DNA from: JANNSO01 sp964485395
GTDB taxonomy: Bacteria; Spirochaetota; Spirochaetia; Treponematales; UBA12059
Direction of reading: 5' to 3'
DNA length: 64,000 nt
Assembly (NCBI GenBank): GCA_964485395.1
Contig: CAZAJF010000003.1
Location: forward strand, 124,001-188,000
Positions 61,242-64,000 of this stretch are shown here, piece by piece (positions within the stretch are counted from its first letter, which is position 1; the number at the start of each line of letters is the position of its first letter). The notes beneath the pieces were generated by a model, which worked only from the letters and a program-made list of their open reading frames with translations, was not told where the DNA came from and made no database searches. The position numbers were made by a program, and so were the translations under genes.

Positions 61242-63044
61242 TTACTTGTTCCCGCACAGCTTTTCCAGCCTGTCCACGAGGCCTTCCAGTACGCCGAACG
61301 TTTTTTCAATGGCGGCGGGCGTTCGCATGTCCACGCCCGCTTTCCTGAGGATTTCCACCGAGTAGTCCGAGGAGCCCGCCGACAGGAAATCCACGTAGCG
61401 CGATGCGGCCGCGGTGTCCCCGGCCAGGATGGGGCCGGCCAGCGCGTGCGCCGCGCTGATGCCCGTGGTGTATTGGAACACGTAGTAGTTCATGTACAGG
61501 TGGCTGAACTGGGCCCAGGTGCTGCCTTCGCGGTGCCTGTCCATCCGCACTTCTCCGCCGTAGCCTTCGGCGAACAGGTCCGCCATCAGCTCGTTCATGT
61601 CGCCTGCGGTAAGACCCTGTCCCCGCTCGATGCGCTGATGCGTTTCCAGCTCGAACCTGGCCAGCGTTGGCATTATAAAGAAGTAACGGTGGATGTTGTC
61701 CATCGCCTCCTCGATGAGGGCGATCTGGAACTGAGGATCCTTTTCCGTCTCGAAAAGCCGTGCCCGAACCATGGCTTGGTTGAAGTTGGACGCGACTTCA
61801 GCCAGGAACATGCTGTAGTCCGAATAGATGGCCGGCTGCTTTTTCCAGGTATGCCAGCTGTGCATGGAGTGGCCGAGCTCGTGGGCCAGCGTGCTCATGG
61901 ACGAAAGGTCGTCCGTATAGCTTACTTTTATGAATGGGTGCATGCCCTGGGCGCCCGTGGAAAATGCGCCCGAGCTTTTTCCCTTCGTCGGGTAAACGTC
62001 CACCCAGCGCTCTTCCATGCAGCCCCTGCGGAGCTGCGTTACATATTCTTTACCGAGGGGCTCGAGGGCTCCGCATATCCAATCCACCGATTTTTGGTAG
62101 GGAACCACCGGCTGAACCTTGGCGATGGGCGCCCATATGTCGCAGTGCTCCAGCTTTTCCACTCCCAGCGCCTGCCTGCGCACGCGCCAGTAGCGGTGCC
62201 ATATCGGCAGGTTTTTCCGGAAGGTTTCCACGGTGGAGTCGAACACCGAGCGCGGTATGTCGCTCTCGAAGAGGGCGGCCTCCACGGAGGAGTCGAATCG
62301 CCGGGCGCGCGCGAGGAACACGTCGGATTTCATGGCCGTTACCAGGGAGGAGGCCAAGGTGTTTTCATGCTCGATGTGGGCGTCGCAGTAGCTGTTCCAG
62401 GCGCTGCGCCGCACTTCCCGGTCAGGGTCCGCGAGAAGCTTCTCGACGCTGCTCTGCACTACTTCCGCGCCGTTGCAGGCGGGCTTGAATTTGAGGTCGG
62501 CGTCCACGAGCATGTCGTGGGTGTTCTGCACGCTTTGGAAAACCTCGAAAACGGAGCCCAGGATTTCCTCCACCTCGGCCGAACGTACGTGCAGTTGCTT
62601 GCGGAACAGGTCGTGCGCATAGTGCGCGTAGAGGGCGAGCCGCGGTTCCGAGGCTATCCAGGAATCGATCTTGGCTTTGCCCAGCGACAGGATTTCAGGA
62701 TCCATGAAAGCGACGGCGGCCATGAACTGGCCGAAAAGCCCGCCGGCCTGCCCGTTGAGCGACTGGGCTTCCTCGTCACCCGTGTCCACGGCCTGCGACA
62801 TCGATGCGTAGACATACAGGTGCTCCGTACGCTTCAACAGCGCAAGCATTTGCTCCAAGATGTCGGCAAGGGTTGCGGCGCTGCCCGAGCAGATCGTGCC
62901 GGCTTTGCCCGCCAAGGCGGGGAGCTCAGCCATGACGGCTGAATATTCTGTCTGCCAGGCGGCGCGGTTCGCATAAACGCTCTCGGCGTTCCAGAGATAC
63001 TTTTTGTCCATGGACGATCTGTCCGGAGTCTTCGTAGTGTTCAT
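61242..63044 (-). CDS. Oligoendopeptidase F-like protein (M3 family), second copy
   Basis: A 600-residue zinc peptidase. The active site is TLAHELGHSMHSWHTW and the downstream Glu lies in FLAEVASNFNQAM. The end MYYVFQYTTG-type block (MNYYVFQYTTGISAA) and the fold-wide SYTDD motif fit M3 family members. It is only distantly similar to the PepF at 43821, so substrates probably differ. The start has only a weak SD (AAAAGGGG, 14 bases upstream); M12 (MDKKYLWNAE) is an alternative. First gene of an operon with the serine hydrolase. Confidence 0.9.
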   Translation of the reverse strand: MNTTKTPDRSSMDKKYLWNAESVYANRAAWQTEYSAVMAELPALAGKAGTICSGSAATLADILEQMLALLKRTEHLYVYASMSQAVDTGDEEAQSLNGQAGGLFGQFMAAVAFMDPEILSLGKAKIDSWIASEPRLALYAHYAHDLFRKQLHVRSAEVEEILGSVFEVFQSVQNTHDMLVDADLKFKPACNGAEVVQSSVEKLLADPDREVRRSAWNSYCDAHIEHENTLASSLVTAMKSDVFLARARRFDSSVEAALFESDIPRSVFDSTVETFRKNLPIWHRYWRVRRQALGVEKLEHCDIWAPIAKVQPVVPYQKSVDWICGALEPLGKEYVTQLRRGCMEERWVDVYPTKGKSSGAFSTGAQGMHPFIKVSYTDDLSSMSTLAHELGHSMHSWHTWKKQPAIYSDYSMFLAEVASNFNQAMVRARLFETEKDPQFQIALIEEAMDNIHRYFFIMPTLARFELETHQRIERGQGLTAGDMNELMADLFAEGYGGEVRMDRHREGSTWAQFSHLYMNYYVFQYTTGISAAHALAGPILAGDTAAASRYVDFLSAGSSDYSVEILRKAGVDMRTPAAIEKTFGVLEGLVDRLEKLCGNK

Positions 63045-63283
63045 GGGAACGTACTATAAACCCCTTTTGCGTACCTGGCAACCTTTCAGGTTTTATAAGC
63101 CGGTTTCCTGAGATGACAGACTCAAAAAATCGTGCCATAATATGTCGTTTTAACGAGATTTTCAGGCATTTTAGCCATTGAATCACCAATATGCAGAATC
63201 ATGTCGAATAACTTCGCAAAAGACGCGGAAATTGCATATATCGTGCGGTATATTCGAGACTGTTTGCATCGACGGAGGATATT

Positions 63284-64000
63284 TTGAGAAGTAAAGTAGC
63301 GCGCATTCTTATTACGCTGGCTGTGATCGGGATAATAATCTCTTTGTCTGCCTGCAATTATCCTATCTCGGGCAGTGTGTGCAAGAGCGCGGACATCAAA
63401 TTTAGTTTTGTCGTACAAGGTTTGTCTTCCCAAGCCGCCGCTACGAACGGTTCCCGGCTCTTACTGCCTACCGCAAAAACGCTCACGGTTACGCTCACTC
63501 CCTTGGCGGAAAACTTGAGCACTGCGGATTCCAAGTCCGCACCTATTCCTGATGGAATTACAAAAGCTACGATTCCGGTATCTTTTCCCGGAAAAATCGT
63601 GGGTAAGTATTCCATAAAAGCAGAAGCCGTGAATGACGCAGGCGTCGTTTTGTTTTTCGGCGTCGGGGATATCGATCTCGCGAAAAGCCCGAGCCTGACG
63701 CTCTATATGCTGCCGGTGGCGCACACGAGCGACGGAAAATTTGTTCCGCTGGAATCCGGCAAGGTCTTAAGCGTGAGCGTTCCCGCGGAAACCTCGGTGA
63801 CGTATCGCATACCTCCGGAAGCGCAGCTCGCGCCCAGCGACAACGCCATGCACCTGTATATTGAAAAAGACGACGCCCTCGCGGTGTTCATGCAGAATAC
63901 AGACGGAACCCCCGTCTCGGGCGGCGTGTTCGCTTCCACGGGTGACGTTTATGTTACGTTGCACAATCCGGGCGCCGCGGCATCGCCGGCGACGATCTAC
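63284..64000 (+). CDS. Lipoprotein, 3' partial
   Basis: Open from a TTG at 63284 to the window edge (239 codons). GGAGG lies five bases upstream, which decides the start. Residues 1-24 are a lipoprotein signal: basic RSKVAR, hydrophobic core, lipobox L-S-A-C24. The mature part is beta-rich with a periodic pattern (LTVTLTPL, TIPVSFPGKIVGKYSI, SLTLYMLPV, GDVYVTLHNPG) that suggests one or more Ig-like domains. It is most likely a surface or periplasmic lipoprotein. The remainder is outside the window; no family is recognised. Confidence 0.8.
   Translation, partial: MRSKVARILITLAVIGIIISLSACNYPISGSVCKSADIKFSFVVQGLSSQAAATNGSRLLLPTAKTLTVTLTPLAENLSTADSKSAPIPDGITKATIPVSFPGKIVGKYSIKAEAVNDAGVVLFFGVGDIDLAKSPSLTLYMLPVAHTSDGKFVPLESGKVLSVSVPAETSVTYRIPPEAQLAPSDNAMHLYIEKDDALAVFMQNTDGTPVSGGVFASTGDVYVTLHNPGAAASPATIY

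Noticed and set aside
61122..62942. 606-codon ORF antisense to the second pepF-like gene
   Set aside because: Shadow frame: its length follows from the codon bias of the real gene; no SD or domain.

Overview
The window reads as one piece of a bacterial chromosome from a diderm (two-membrane) organism, most likely a spirochaete related to Treponema/Spirochaeta. That placement is an inference. It rests on several lipoproteins, a 928-residue peptidase/propeller/beta-barrel protein, two PepF oligoendopeptidases, response-regulator/PAS/HisKA_2 hybrid kinases and SpoIIE/STAS/RsbW-type signalling genes. No rRNA, tRNA or CRISPR array was seen, and no ribosomal protein genes.

Layout. (1) 1-7.1 kb: a hybrid sensor kinase, two small enzymes of VOC and DUF72 type, and a partner-switching module (CBS-PP2C phosphatase, STAS protein, RsbW-like kinase, class III cyclase-like protein) spread over both strands. 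(2) 7.2-12.3 kb: a membrane zinc-ribbon protein, a two-gene operon of exported propeller-like proteins, and upstream of that operon an array of six 42-bp repeats that can fold into hairpins. (3) 12.4-19.8 kb: methyltransferases, then a wrecked type I restriction locus (hsdR start fused to hsdS), a second hsdS tail, an ankyrin gene followed by an integron attC-like structure, a beta-helix protein, a solute-binding protein and an IS30 fragment. (4) 19.8-38.8 kb: a calcium-type P-ATPase, then a one-directional run of short, mostly A+T-richer single genes (Nudix, DUF3795, DinB, methyltransferases, YgiD, ICMT, thioesterase, three GNATs, RfbC, FMN reductase, HD hydrolase and others) mixed with several pseudogenes. 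This is an accessory region built from many small acquisitions. (5) 38.8-49.3 kb: metallo-hydrolase, EFR1 ferredoxin, a lipoprotein/histidine-kinase operon, PepF, an hsp20 pair with a palindromic operator-like site, a second PP2C phosphatase and a CPBP protease. (6) 49.3-64 kb: the large outer-membrane-type fusion protein, a Cof phosphatase, aminopeptidase P, a small-protein pair ending in a YjfB-like protein, a Uma2 nuclease, a GHKL ATPase translationally coupled to trpS, a serine hydrolase next to a second PepF, and the start of a lipoprotein gene.

How the genes work together. Signalling is prominent: two kinases, two PP2C phosphatases, a STAS/RsbW pair, a cyclase-like protein and a zinc-motif membrane sensor. 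The strongest candidates for something not yet described are the GHKL-ATPase/Ig-like protein, the propeller operon with its repeat array, the integron-like site in the accessory region and the peptidase-propeller-barrel fusion. Starts were moved from the longest possible reading frame wherever a Shine-Dalgarno (SD) sequence gave a clear reason.
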